Source of the DNA: Martensiomyces pterosporus
Taxonomy: Eukaryota > Kickxellomycota > Kickxellomycetes > Kickxellales > Kickxellaceae
Reading direction: 5' to 3'
Assembly (NCBI GenBank): GCA_025201845.1
Contig: MU603954.1
Coordinates: 109,190-173,189 of the forward strand
Length of the DNA stretch: 64,000 bases
Shown: positions 42,212 through 51,756 of the stretch, piece by piece
Position numbering within the stretch: the first letter of the stretch is position 1
Layout: every line of letters begins with the position of its first letter
Position numbers and translations under genes: made by a program
Notes under the pieces: model-generated
Told to the model about the DNA's origin: nothing
The model's input: only the letters and a program-made list of their open reading frames with translations
Databases searched by the model: none

Positions 42212-42417
42212 GTTTTTTCTTTGGACATCAGCGACAACCTTAATGCTGCTGTGTCAAGGGATTGCTCTATTCTTTATCTTCCCATGTGATACACACTGAA
42301 CATCCCCATGGATGGCAAGGTTCAATGTTGGGCATTTCTTACTACAAACAGGAAATCCGCTTATTTTAAAAGAGCTGATGTGTTAAAAAGAAGGCCGGGA
42401 AGGATGCTTTTTTCGGC

Positions 42418-44772
42418 TTACAGACGCTTGGTGGGAGTGGCAGGAGTGCCGGCCAGGGAAACAAGCCTTGACTGCAGAGCAGCAATTCCGTCTGAATCAA
42501 GTCCATCCCCACCAGCGGAGTTCACGGCCAGCTGGCCAACAAGGCTCTTTGCCTGCAGCACAGACTGCGGCCAGGTCTTTCCGTCCTGCACAAGAAGAGA
42601 CTCCAGCACCTCTGCAAATCCCCTTGACGCCTTCACCGACGATTCCCCTTCTTCTTGCATGCTGTCCCCGACAGCTGATGCAGAATCTTCGCTAGTGCCG
42701 ACTGGCAGTGCAAACGCCGATGCGCTCGCTGGAGAGAGCAGCCGAACCATGTCGCCAACATGTCGCGACTTTTCGCGGTTGGTCGATGCCAGAATAGTCA
42801 GCGCAATCAGGCTCTCCTGCTGCAAGAGCGGGTGCTTCTGGCCGTCTAGAATGATCAGTCTGATAAGCGGAGTGACTAAATCAAACGCCTCGCTGTCCAG
42901 AATCTCACCCGCGCGCTCCAGCATCTTGCGCGCATCGGCGCTTCGCACCACGCCTTGCTCCCTCTGCAAGTAAACCCGCTTGATAATATTGGCCACCAGG
43001 CGCGTTCCCTCACACCTAATAGCATCCACGTCGGTTCCCTTAACCACTTGGAGAAGGTCCGCCAAAGCACACGCCTTTCTGCCCGTTGGCCGCTCTACCA
43101 GCTGCAGCACAGTTTCGGCTGCCGGTGCTCCATTCGACAAATGCCGGAGGATGCCAATGGCATTGGCCTGTACAGGCACAACTGCCGTATCGATGCTCTG
43201 AGCAGCAACAGCAACGAGTCCGAAACCAACCATCTTCTGCTTGTTCGCTGGCGGCAGGCAGAGGTTTTTGAGCAGCCCGCTCGCCGCATGCCTGGTGCGC
43301 ACATTGGCAGCTCGCGAAGAGAACCACTCGTGGATCAGCGTGCGCACCAGCGCTGGATGCTCGGCAACAAGCCGCGTGCAGTGCTCATCGGTACGTGCCA
43401 GGTTGCCCAGACACAGGGCTGCCGCTGCCGCCATCCCATCAAGTCTTTGGCTGCGCGAATCGTCGCTGGTGCCACGGTCGGTAGTGAGGATGGTGAGCAG
43501 CCTGTTGATCAGCTGCTGGTTCTCAAACAGAGCCTCTAGCGCATCATCCTCCCCCGAGATAGCTACAACCACCTGAGTCACCGCATCCGCAAATCGGTTG
43601 GTGGTTTGTGGAATTGGCTTGTTGGGAGGCAGCGGAGCAGGAGCAGCAGCCTCTGCATGCGATGGTGGTGTCAATGCGCCAGTATCACCTTCCTGGTCGT
43701 CGTCGTCATCGTCATCGTCGTCATCCTCTTCAATGACGGCAGGTCCTTTAGCAAGGTAAAACTCGAGAATGTCGAAAAACGCCAAAACAGATTCTGGCTG
43801 GCACAGCTGCCTACGAACTTTGGCGCTCTTCTCTAGCATTTCGCACAAGATCCACAGAAGCGTCCTCTGCGCCGCCTTGATAGCACCTGTGCCCGCATCC
43901 ACCGATCCCTGGTGGCTATCATCCGCCAGCATGCGCGAGAATTTTGCCAGCGAGCGCAGCACCGTGAGCGCATAATCCGTGTGCGCCTCGAACTGGGACT
44001 TTGCCATCTCATCCTCGCACATATTGTCCAGGCTCATGCATATGAGTGGCCAGATCTCGTACGCTGCATTTGATGCATTTTCAGGCCGCAAAGCCTTGAG
44101 GTGGGGCAGCAATGCTCCAGCAGAAATCAGCGCCTTTGTGCACGCTTCGTTGTTCAGTGACACATTGAGCGCCGCGCCAAATGCTGCCTGCCCAACAGGC
44201 ATCGGCTGCATCCACACCTCTGCCACCGATCCCAGCACCTTGGCCAACGAAGAAACGCCGCCAAACTCCAGAATCTTTGCGCGCCCCGCATCATTGTCCG
44301 CGCTCAAATTGCAAATGCACCTGAGCAACTGCACTAAGAGGAAAACGTGCTCAGCACGCTCGTCGCCCTCGCCATTACTTTCACCCGCGTTCGTTTGTGA
44401 GGAGAGATCCGTCACTGTGCGCTGTAGCAGGATGCAGCTTGCCTGCGGCAGCCTGCTGTTCGTTAATGTATGGCGGATTTGTGGGCTGCGGCTCATGTCG
44501 GCGAGCTGCTTGAACACCTTGGCCGTAGTCACGATTTGGCTCGCGCCGACACTGCCTTCTGCTGTATCCTGGTCATTGAGGAAGGAATCCAGCACGGGCG
44601 CCATGTTCTCATCAGACACAGCCTCGTCATTGCTGCTCCAGCTGCTTTGTCTTGATAGCCACTCAGAGGCCACCGTGGTATTGCTGCTGCTGTTGTCGTT
44701 GTCGTTGCTGTTGCTGTTGTTGCTGCTGTTGTTTGCTGCGCTCGACGCCCGCGACCTTGTAGGGATTGCCAT
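42418..44772 (-). CDS. Armadillo-repeat protein, SmgGDS (RAP1GDS1)-like
   Basis: The protein has 784 aa from the ATG at 44772. A Ser/Asn-rich start (about residues 10-45) is followed by ARM-type helical repeats. Examples are LLRCICNLSADNDAGRAKIL, AAALCLGNLARTDEHCTRLV (about residue 440) and ASGLLKNLCLPPANKQKMVG. An acidic Asp run (about residues 340-360) interrupts the repeats. The order of repeats and the LGNLARTDEHC block resemble animal SmgGDS, a chaperone and exchange factor for prenylated Rho/Rap GTPases. Yeast Bem4 is a more distant relative. There is no signal peptide or membrane segment. Family (ARM) is certain; the SmgGDS assignment rests on motif similarity and is moderately sure. 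Confidence 0.75.
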   Translation of the reverse strand: MAIPTRSRASSAANNSSNNSNSNDNDNSSSNTTVASEWLSRQSSWSSNDEAVSDENMAPVLDSFLNDQDTAEGSVGASQIVTTAKVFKQLADMSRSPQIRHTLTNSRLPQASCILLQRTVTDLSSQTNAGESNGEGDERAEHVFLLVQLLRCICNLSADNDAGRAKILEFGGVSSLAKVLGSVAEVWMQPMPVGQAAFGAALNVSLNNEACTKALISAGALLPHLKALRPENASNAAYEIWPLICMSLDNMCEDEMAKSQFEAHTDYALTVLRSLAKFSRMLADDSHQGSVDAGTGAIKAAQRTLLWILCEMLEKSAKVRRQLCQPESVLAFFDILEFYLAKGPAVIEEDDDDDDDDDDQEGDTGALTPPSHAEAAAPAPLPPNKPIPQTTNRFADAVTQVVVAISGEDDALEALFENQQLINRLLTILTTDRGTSDDSRSQRLDGMAAAAALCLGNLARTDEHCTRLVAEHPALVRTLIHEWFSSRAANVRTRHAASGLLKNLCLPPANKQKMVGFGLVAVAAQSIDTAVVPVQANAIGILRHLSNGAPAAETVLQLVERPTGRKACALADLLQVVKGTDVDAIRCEGTRLVANIIKRVYLQREQGVVRSADARKMLERAGEILDSEAFDLVTPLIRLIILDGQKHPLLQQESLIALTILASTNREKSRHVGDMVRLLSPASASAFALPVGTSEDSASAVGDSMQEEGESSVKASRGFAEVLESLLVQDGKTWPQSVLQAKSLVGQLAVNSAGGDGLDSDGIAALQSRLVSLAGTPATPTKRL

Positions 44773-45230
44773 TACTCTTGCTTGATGCCTTCTGGGCTAT
44801 ATTGAAAACTGAGTTGCTGCTTGTTTGTTTGTTGAATACCAAGTATTAAATGAGCAAAAATGAGCAAAAGCGGAGACAATCCTCCTTCGCCAAAAGCCCA
44901 CCCACCCGAACAGCGCGCCTTTTAACGACAACAGTGGCCACGACTCGCGCCGATTTACGGCTCGCCAATCGAGCCAACTATCTATTACGGCTCACATGAC
45001 GTGATGCAGACACTCGGCTTTCAGCAATCACACGAGGCACGCGCATAATTGCGGCAATTCTCGCTATTCCCGCTACTTGTCCAACGCGTGATGGATGGGC
45101 GGCTGCACTCACTCTTTTGGCATCTTGTCTCTCGCTTCAAAACCAACGACACCTGTCATTATATGGCTGTTTCATACCCGTAGTTCTCTTTTCCCCTTAT
45201 ATTCCATTTGATCGTAGCGGCTAGCAAGAA
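44773..45230. promoter_or_regulatory. Divergent promoter of SmgGDS-like and CoA-binding-domain genes
   Basis: 458 bp between opposite starts. A TGACGTGATG sequence at about 44997-45006 resembles a CREB/ATF-type half site. A C/T-rich tract at about 45180-45200 precedes the plus-strand gene. Binding is untested. Confidence 0.4.
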
Positions 45231-45656
45231 ATGAGCAGCGGGTTCTTTGGTTCCAAGGTCTACGCCGTAGTGGGCGCTTCAGCTGATCGCAGCAAGTTTG
45301 GAAACAAAGTGCTGCGGTGGTATATCGATAACAATCTTCATGTGGTCCCTGTCAACCCCCGAGCAGCCGAGATCGAGGGCGTGAAGTGCGCACGATCGCT
45401 GAGCGAGCTGCATTTGCTAGACGAAGCCGCAGCAGACCCACAGCAAGTCAGCGTCTCTGTGATTACCCCGCCCAGGATCTCTGAGGGCGTGGTTGATGAG
45501 GCAGCGAAGCTAGGGATCAAGCATCTGTGGTTCCAGCCTGGCAGCGAGCCCAGTAACCTCCATGCCACTGCCAGCGAGCTGGGCATCCACGCAATCGGTG
45601 GCGGTGCATGCATTTTGGTCGACGGTCCATCGATACTAGCTCAAGCAAATCTCTAG
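45231..45656 (+). CDS. CoA-binding (Rossmann-fold) domain protein, YccU-like
   Basis: The protein has 141 aa from the ATG at 45231, and the whole of it is a single CoA_binding_2 domain. The nucleotide-binding strand and loop reads KVYAVVGASADRSKFGNKVL. It is followed by NLHVVPVNPRAAEIEGVKC, the conserved VSVITPP segment, GIKHLWFQPGSEP and the C-terminal GACILVDGP. Bacterial YccU and SucD-like N-domains share this fold and bind CoA or a related nucleotide; the biochemical role of the stand-alone fungal form is unknown. It converges with the Nudix gene 290 bp downstream. Length is typical for the stand-alone domain (about 135-145 aa). Confidence 0.9.
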   Translation: MSSGFFGSKVYAVVGASADRSKFGNKVLRWYIDNNLHVVPVNPRAAEIEGVKCARSLSELHLLDEAAADPQQVSVSVITPPRISEGVVDEAAKLGIKHLWFQPGSEPSNLHATASELGIHAIGGGACILVDGPSILAQANL

Positions 45657-45946
45657 CCACATGGCCCCTTTTCGCTGATAGCTCCGTAGTTCGTGCGCAT
45701 ATGCTTTTGCTACCTCGCAAGGCGCCAGCCTTTGCCTCAACAGAAAGACAGCTTGCCCCATTTCTGAAGTCTGCACATCGTGTGCTATGCAATGTATTTG
45801 GATGTAGCGAGGCATTGGAATGGAAGGGCAGGAAAGGTGGCGGCTTGTTTAACGAGGAATCTGGTACATCTGTCTAAGGAATATGGAATCCCTGGCATCA
45901 CTGTTTCTGAGCACGCCTGCTTCCTTGTGTGGAAAAGCACCAGCGC

Positions 45947-46906
45947 TTATTTTTCCAATTCAAGGATGCGCCGGTCCCAGAGATACAGTGCTGATGTAGC
46001 CTTCATGTCCCGTGTAGACCTCCACAAATCTTTAAGTTTTACTAGGCGCAAGGTGATGAACTCGCCTTCATCGCGTAGCCCGCAGAGCTTGCCCCTGAGG
46101 TTGGCAAGCTCGTCTTCAGAGACGGTTTTCTCACACGCAAACAGCCGGATGAACTCGTCACAGCCACCCGAGCTCGGATACAATCCCGAGGGCCCGATAT
46201 TGGAAGAACCAGCAGTGTCGTTGGCGCTAGGAATAATCGCGTCAGTCAAGTCGATCAGGTCCTCAGGCTCTATAAGTAGTCCAGTCTCCTCCTGGATTTC
46301 ACGCGCTGCGGCACCTGCAAACTGACCCGTCTGGCCATCCAGCATGCCAGCTGGCAGCTCTAGCATGCGGAAGTGCGGCACAGGGACACGTGGCTGCTCA
46401 GTCAGCAGTACGTAGCTATCCTCGTCCATATGGCTTGGCACGCGCTTGGATGCCTCTGTTTTGTGCGTGCGCAAGACTATCAGCACAGCTACTGCTCCTC
46501 CGCGCATAAACACCACTCCAGGCACCCGCCTTCCTCCTGGAAGAAGCCGAGCATCGACTGCAAACTTGACAAACCCGATCTTCCCCGACCCGAACTCATC
46601 GACGCTCTGGATTGTAATTTTGTCAGCGGCCACTTTTTCCTCACGATCCTCTGAGGCGTTTGCCTCCACGGTCTGTTCGTCAAGTGCCTGCAGCCACTGC
46701 TGAAATGGCGGGAACTGCTGTATACGCGACAATGAGATCTGCTCCTTGCTGCCATCGTCTATTGATGGATACTCAATCTCGATCTGAACCTGACTTTTTG
46801 CCAGAGTAACAACAGCGCTCTGCTTATTCACATACCCTTGGCCTGCAGCGCGAGACATTGTGGTGAATTGCCGTCTAATAGTGTATGGACTGAGGAGTCG
46901 CCGCAT
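45947..46906 (-). CDS. Nudix hydrolase, ADP-sugar diphosphatase type (plant NUDX14-like)
   Basis: The protein has 319 aa from the ATG at 46906; a second ATG at 46858 would remove 16 residues. The Nudix box is the variant PAGMLDGQTGQFAGAAAREI followed by QEETGLL, with the REIQEETG core intact. Its spacing and PAGMLD start match the ADP-sugar diphosphatase branch (plant NUDX14). The later block GGCDEFIRLFACEK is also typical. The N-terminus MRRLLSPYTIRRQFTT is basic with no acidic residue and could be a mitochondrial presequence, cut by use of the second ATG. Enzymes of this group hydrolyse ADP-glucose or ADP-ribose to AMP and a sugar phosphate. The substrate here is inferred from the motif only. 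Confidence 0.85.
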   Translation of the reverse strand: MRRLLSPYTIRRQFTTMSRAAGQGYVNKQSAVVTLAKSQVQIEIEYPSIDDGSKEQISLSRIQQFPPFQQWLQALDEQTVEANASEDREEKVAADKITIQSVDEFGSGKIGFVKFAVDARLLPGGRRVPGVVFMRGGAVAVLIVLRTHKTEASKRVPSHMDEDSYVLLTEQPRVPVPHFRMLELPAGMLDGQTGQFAGAAAREIQEETGLLIEPEDLIDLTDAIIPSANDTAGSSNIGPSGLYPSSGGCDEFIRLFACEKTVSEDELANLRGKLCGLRDEGEFITLRLVKLKDLWRSTRDMKATSALYLWDRRILELEK

Positions 46907-47095
46907 GCAAAGAAAGGAGGAACATATGGTGCGTTAAAGTTGAACAGGCTTAGTGAGCTATCGACAGTGAACACGCGTGGAATTATCACATGAAACCTCA
47001 GTGCTGGTAACATATGGTTACTCCCTCCCCCCTCACACATCAGATTATTTATTCTCAAAAGGATATAGAAAACTGCCACCAATCCCCTCCCTCAG

Positions 47096-47980
47096 CTACT
47101 CCTTGCTATAATAAGTGGAATATCCTTTGTGTGCACGCAGTTTTCTCGTTCCTCTTTTGATTCTGTGGACTTGAAGAGCGAGGGCCGGCAAGTTAGCGAG
47201 GTACACAAACAACCCGATGCTCCTCTGTGCATCACTGGCACACTTGTCGTCAGCCATGAGCACCCACCAAGCTCCCCAAGCAGCGGCCACAACTGGAAAC
47301 ACAACCTGCGACACCTCCGCAGCACGACTCACAGCCGGGATCTCATACTCGAACCAGCAAAAGAGCAGCAACGTGTACTGCAGCACTGTGTCCACTGCGC
47401 TAACAACCAAATGGACGAACATCTGTGGCACATCGTATGCCAGCGTGGCGTATGCTGCGAGCACAGATGATGTTAGATATGCGTGGAAGAACAAGGATGG
47501 TCTTCGGCCCTTTACAAGCAACGTCAGCAGTCCATAAAACTCAAGCAGCTTGGCCAAGTAGTGGTAATAGCCATACTCTGCCATCACACTTTCGATGCCA
47601 TGAGCCCGGCACATCGCATCCTGACCGCCAAAGGAGTATGTGGCCCTGTGGTATGCAGGAATGCCGTGGTATAAGAAGGCGAGGTTAACGACGATTATCA
47701 TGCAGTCAACTGGGTTGGTAATGTCGGCTATGGTGTTAAAGATCCGTGGTATTTTGCGGCGTGGTGGCACTAGTCGCCCGCCGATGAAAGCCAGAAGGTT
47801 GAAGAGGCAGAGAAACCAGATGATAAACGAGGGGTCGAGGATGTACGGAGCCAGGGAAGCGAACGATAGATTCCAGGGCCCAAACTGCCGCACCTGCGCT
47901 GAATCCGTAGGGGCAATGCGCTGTGACCTGAGCACCGTTGGTATTGCTGAGACCAGAGATATCAGCGAAGAAACAGACAT
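47096..47980 (-). CDS. ELO (fatty-acid elongase)-family-like membrane protein lacking catalytic boxes
   Basis: The ATG at 47980 gives 294 aa; the longer frame would start with GTG. Seven or so hydrophobic segments are visible. The order of motifs follows ELO proteins, but key residues are missing. The K-x-x-E-x-x-D-T box reads KLLEFYGL, the HxxHH box that follows reads HAYLTSS, and the N-x-x-H-x-x-M-Y box reads FVHLVVSA. A VSQVVFP segment corresponds to T-x-x-Q-x-x-Q. Real elongases use HxxHH in 3-ketoacyl-CoA synthesis at the ER, so this protein is probably not an elongase. It could be a diverged paralogue, or a different family that only looks similar. The C-terminus is basic (RIKRGTRKLRAHK). 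Confidence 0.6.
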   Translation of the reverse strand: MSVSSLISLVSAIPTVLRSQRIAPTDSAQVRQFGPWNLSFASLAPYILDPSFIIWFLCLFNLLAFIGGRLVPPRRKIPRIFNTIADITNPVDCMIIVVNLAFLYHGIPAYHRATYSFGGQDAMCRAHGIESVMAEYGYYHYLAKLLEFYGLLTLLVKGRRPSLFFHAYLTSSVLAAYATLAYDVPQMFVHLVVSAVDTVLQYTLLLFCWFEYEIPAVSRAAEVSQVVFPVVAAAWGAWWVLMADDKCASDAQRSIGLFVYLANLPALALQVHRIKRGTRKLRAHKGYSTYYSKE

Positions 47981-48248
47981 TCTGCTGTTGATATAGTATA
48001 GTGCAAGCACTGAAATGATAATAAAAAATAGCTAGAGGTAGAAGAAAAAAAAAAGCACCTGGCAAGAGTAAGCTCCGCGCCGTACAAGCGAGTACTCGTT
48101 TCTCTCTTATAGCAGCGGTTGGTTAGCTGAGGATAGCGTGGGAAGCACCAACTAGGAGCTGGTACCTTTTTGCACCTAAGAGCACAACAACGGCAATGTA
48201 CGCCATACATCCAGGGCATCAATGCTCCACGAGCAACATGTCCTTTCT

Positions 48249-49325
48249 TCACAGCTCCTTTGTCGCAACGCCATAGATCAAGGGAGCAAGCTTCTCCATG
48301 AAACCACCCGAGCCCCTAATCGTCTTGTACTCGATAGCACTCCATCCAGCACCCATGTCATGGAGCACTCTAGCGGGCTCTCTATTCAGATGGCAGTTTC
48401 CAGAGAAGATCCGCCACACGGGGCTAAGGACATCCTGGACTCTCCGCCACATAGCAACATCGAATGGCTTAGTCACTGTGCCCTTTGCTCCGGGAACCAC
48501 TGTGGGATCCGAGCTATCGGTGTGATGCACGTGCTCGATAAACACAAAACGACCGCCGGGCGCGAGAAGATCGAAGATGGCGCGCAAGTTTGCCTCGACA
48601 TCGTCGACCGAGCAAAGCACCATGGAGCTGACGATATAGTCGTAAGGCGCATTATCGCGCAGGAATCTGGGCACAGCAAGCGGGTTGTCCAGCGTTCCAT
48701 TGACAATAGTCAGCACTGGGTCGCCCTTGACATCGGCCACGAGGCTGCGGGCATGCTCGTTGAACGCCGTAGCGTTAGGACAAGTGTTCACATCATACTG
48801 GACCAAAAACCCATTGCTCTGCGCATTAATAGTCAGCTGACTGTGCAAGTAAGCGTTAGGCTCGAGAGCTACATACCGCGTGATAGCCTTGGCATCCACC
48901 AGGCCGCCTTGCTTGGCCCTCCTGAGCATACCCAGAGCCTCTCCGTACCCAGGGCCGATTTCCAGCACATTGCCGCGAATCTGTGGCCAGAGCTCCTGGC
49001 GGTATGGCTCGATTCTCTTGTATAAAGTTGAGCTGAATCGTATCCACACCTTGTTGAACCCCCAGTCCTGGATCTGCTTGAGATTTGCGTCGGCAGTGTC
49101 CTTGTACTCGCGATAGTATCCGATGGTCCAGCAAAGAACGAGCAAGAAGCAGCTAATGAGTACTCGCTTCAATGGGTACGGCTCGTGTGGAACATGTGCT
49201 GCTTGTTGTTGCCGTTGTGGTTGCTGCTGCTGCTGCTGCTGAGTGGTTTCAGCTTCTGCAGAAGTGGGGGCCGACGATGGCGGGAGGAGAGGTGCTTTCT
49301 CGTCCTCGCTGGCGCTGCTGCTCAT
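48249..49325 (-). CDS. Membrane-anchored SAM-dependent methyltransferase, METTL7/TMT1-like
   Basis: The ATG at 49325 gives 358 aa. After a Gln-rich cytosolic start (about residues 25-42) there is one hydrophobic anchor (VLISCFLLVLCWTIGYY), then a class I methyltransferase domain. Motif I is VLEIGPGYGEALGML, motif II carries the acidic residue in YVALEPN, and motif IV includes YDYIVSSMVLCSVDD. LAPGGRFVFIEHVHH and the end block WRIFSGNCHLNRE are typical of the METTL7 (TMT1) group, whose human members sit on the ER and lipid droplets and methylate thiols. Substrate here is unknown. The gene has no close functional tie to its neighbours. Confidence 0.85.
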   Translation of the reverse strand: MSSSASEDEKAPLLPPSSAPTSAEAETTQQQQQQQPQRQQQAAHVPHEPYPLKRVLISCFLLVLCWTIGYYREYKDTADANLKQIQDWGFNKVWIRFSSTLYKRIEPYRQELWPQIRGNVLEIGPGYGEALGMLRRAKQGGLVDAKAITRYVALEPNAYLHSQLTINAQSNGFLVQYDVNTCPNATAFNEHARSLVADVKGDPVLTIVNGTLDNPLAVPRFLRDNAPYDYIVSSMVLCSVDDVEANLRAIFDLLAPGGRFVFIEHVHHTDSSDPTVVPGAKGTVTKPFDVAMWRRVQDVLSPVWRIFSGNCHLNREPARVLHDMGAGWSAIEYKTIRGSGGFMEKLAPLIYGVATKEL

Positions 49326-50112
49326 TGTATCTGTAGAAAGCAAAAAAAGAATATGTGCTGGTAGCAAAAAAGAATATGTGCTGGTAGCAAAAATGGGTAC
49401 AGCAAGTGAAATAGCAGTTATTTTGCAATAAGTGGAGAAGAGAAGAGAGGAAAAAGCGAAGAATGCAGCAGGAAAGCTCAGAATGAACTACAAGCCCATG
49501 ACCCCCGGCAGGGTTAGGCACTGGCATAACATATCCGCTTTCTGTGGCACGCGCTACTGCTGCTGCTGGTGGTGGTGGTGCTTGATTTGGGGTATGCAGA
49601 GTGTAAGGCGTCTTGATGCTTACACAGGCCAAGCTTGGAGTTGCTTTTGCTTGTTGGCAAAATAAGCAGGGAGGATGCCGCTCTTGCGGTGCGCATAGGC
49701 CTTCCTGGCGATTCCAGTAAACACGAGTGTGGTTGGAAAGGCTCGCTGCGGCAACACAATCCCCTTTGGAGCTAGTGAGCACATATGCAGCACTGGAGGA
49801 GATGCAGGATCTATGTGATCGGTGCGACATCTGTGGCAAGCAAAAGTTAGCGAAACAAAGCACACCAGTATTTGGGATGACCCCGTTTCCTTTGGTGAGA
49901 TTCAATGCTGGCGACAAGGAATCTTTCCACAGATGATGCGGCTGCTCTGCCGCAGGATACTAATAAGTGTGCAAGAATTAAACGATTATATGTAGTAACA
50001 TGAGAGTAAAGCATAAGAGCCTGACATGCCAAGAGACGGGCGAAGGCTTAGCCTGGCGACTGGGATTTGTGCTTGATTGAACGCGTGTCTACTCGATATG
50101 CGCCTATCCATA
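49326..50112. other. Intergenic region with a 23-bp direct repeat, no supported gene
   Basis: Just upstream of the METTL7-like start (minus strand) two direct copies of an about 23-bp unit (core AGAATATGTGCTGGTAGC) lie at about 49347-49391, possibly promoter elements. The remainder leads to the 3' end of the first MARVEL-like gene. Short frames here are not protein-like. Confidence 0.6.
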
Positions 50113-50739
50113 TTAGTATGCTCTGGCGTGGTGTGAGTTATCCATGGCCTGCTTCTCAACGGCTGACAAGCCGCGACCAAATGGTGCTGCTGGCACACTG
50201 GCCGATTGCATGGCACGACGTTGCTGCTGATCGGCAACCTCATCTCCTTCGACGTCAAATGAGTAGGCAGCAAACACGGGAAGACCCAGCTTGACCTGCA
50301 CGCGAGCAATCAAGCCTACAACGGCCATGGCAGCGAGAAGAACAAAGAACGTGAGCCATGAAAATGCTGTGGCAGCGCGCACCCGATGACACAGCCTGCG
50401 TGACAAGCACGAGTACTCGCCAGATTTGGCAGCCAGCGCAATACCCGAGATGAACCAAAAGAGCGACAGCACAGCCAGGATTATCAGCTCGACGCCTGTG
50501 CGGTTGACCACACGCTGCACCCCCGCCCACCGCGTCAGCAGGAGCGGCAGCATTATCAGGGTCACTATGGTCACAAACATGGTCCATCCGCTGGCCCCTT
50601 GGATCGAGCGCGTGCCGGAGAGCTTGTTGTCCAGGTAGGAGAGCGCCATGGAGTTGGCAACAAGCACGGCAGAGACCATGATGCACCCTGTGGCGATAAA
50701 CGCCTTGCGCATGATTCCCAGCCGATACAGCGTGCCCAT
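50113..50739 (-). CDS. MARVEL-like four-helix membrane protein, array copy A
   Basis: The ATG at 50739 gives 208 aa, with hydrophobic segments at about residues 13-34, 51-69, 83-105 and 123-145. It carries the array signature: GWTMF at the start of helix 2, NRTGVELII before helix 3, WFISGIALA in helix 3, and a helix 3-4 loop with Cx5C (CLSRRLC) followed by RAATAFSW. The C-terminal tail is polar and about 60 residues long. Four helices with short intracellular ends and a Cys pair in the second outer loop fit a MARVEL-type membrane organiser, but assignment to a named family is uncertain. It is the most diverged of the four copies, with a changed N-terminus (MGTLYRLG instead of a polar L/V-R-Y/F-W start). 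Confidence 0.75.
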   Translation of the reverse strand: MGTLYRLGIMRKAFIATGCIMVSAVLVANSMALSYLDNKLSGTRSIQGASGWTMFVTIVTLIMLPLLLTRWAGVQRVVNRTGVELIILAVLSLFWFISGIALAAKSGEYSCLSRRLCHRVRAATAFSWLTFFVLLAAMAVVGLIARVQVKLGLPVFAAYSFDVEGDEVADQQQRRAMQSASVPAAPFGRGLSAVEKQAMDNSHHARAY

Positions 50740-51174
50740 ATCAACAAAGAAAAAGAAAATGGTGCTGCGCTGTGCAATGTAATGTAATGTATTGGAAATT
50801 AGCAGACGACCAGGCGCAAAACCAGGGAAAATAATACGTAAATACGGCAAAACTGGAAGAGCGAGAAAGCAGGCTAAAAGCCAGGGACGCTGAAGAAAAA
50901 GGCCATTGTGCTCATTGGAGCAGCTGAGTGGCCGTGCTCCCAATACCCATTCATCACGCGTCGTCGCTGTTGTTGACGCTGTCGGCGCCAGCTTGGGGGC
51001 GGGTGCTCTATTTGGCAATTCCCAGCTTTTTCTGCAAAGGAAATAGTGCATCCCTGAGCGGGGAACGGGCTAATGTTTCAACCGCTCAGAAGAGCGCCTG
51101 GGAATGGAAGAGCAAAGCAGAAGCCAGCCGTCCCTGTGCAGTGCCGCAGCAGCGTCCTCTATTGACGGGGACTA
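50740..51174. other. Spacer between array copies A and B
   Basis: 435 bp holding the promoter of copy A and the 3' UTR of copy B. A T/A-rich tract lies at about 50740-50830. No other gene or recognisable remnant is seen. Confidence 0.6.
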
Positions 51175-51756
51175 TTAGGCTGCCTCTCTGGCGATGACAG
51201 CTTCCGCGTAGATGACTTGGGGGGGCTGGTCGGCCGCCTTGGTGCCAGTATAATCGACTGTAAACGCGCGCATCAGCGCACGGCCTGCCCTCCGCTGCTG
51301 CTTCGCCATGACGGTCAGTGCAAACAGAGACACGAGAAAGTTAAAGAAGATAAGCCAGGCAAACGCTGTCGTGGCGCGGTACTTGCTACAGTGCCTCGAT
51401 CTCCAGCAGTTATTGTCATCACCATACGCGGACATCACCACTGCTGAGATGAACCAAGCGACTATCGACGTCGACACTACAGTTAGCTCGGCTGCTATGC
51501 GGTTCAGGTGATGGAGGAACCTCAGGAATCCAGATCCTACGACTGAGCGCGCAAACAGCATCGCAGGCAAGACGAGGATTGTTACGACGGTCACAAATAT
51601 CGTCCATCCCACTGCGCTTCTGTTTGAGCTTGATCCATCGTCGGGCAGCGCGCTCAGTGTCACTGCACAAAGGATGAATTCTATGAAGTTCAGCACACAC
51701 ACGGCGACGTACGACCAGTAGCGCAGGGATGCCAGCTGCTGCTCATTAAGCATCAT
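51175..51756 (-). CDS. MARVEL-like four-helix membrane protein, array copy B
   Basis: The tandem ATG codons at 51756 and 51753 give 193 or 192 aa. Helices are near residues 15-35, 51-69, 88-110 and 127-150. The shared signature is present: LRYWSYVA, GWTIF, LNRIAAELT, WFISAVVMSAY, and a loop with NCWRSRHC (Cx5C) followed by KYRATTAFAW. The short tail of about 43 residues contains FTVDYTG, similar to the VDHDG and VDLDA of copies C and D, so the tail is also homologous. It is most like copies C and D in the N-terminus. Possible role: membrane-domain organiser at the plasma membrane or vesicles (inference from topology). Confidence 0.78.
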   Translation of the reverse strand: MMLNEQQLASLRYWSYVAVCVLNFIEFILCAVTLSALPDDGSSSNRSAVGWTIFVTVVTILVLPAMLFARSVVGSGFLRFLHHLNRIAAELTVVSTSIVAWFISAVVMSAYGDDNNCWRSRHCSKYRATTAFAWLIFFNFLVSLFALTVMAKQQRRAGRALMRAFTVDYTGTKAADQPPQVIYAEAVIAREAA

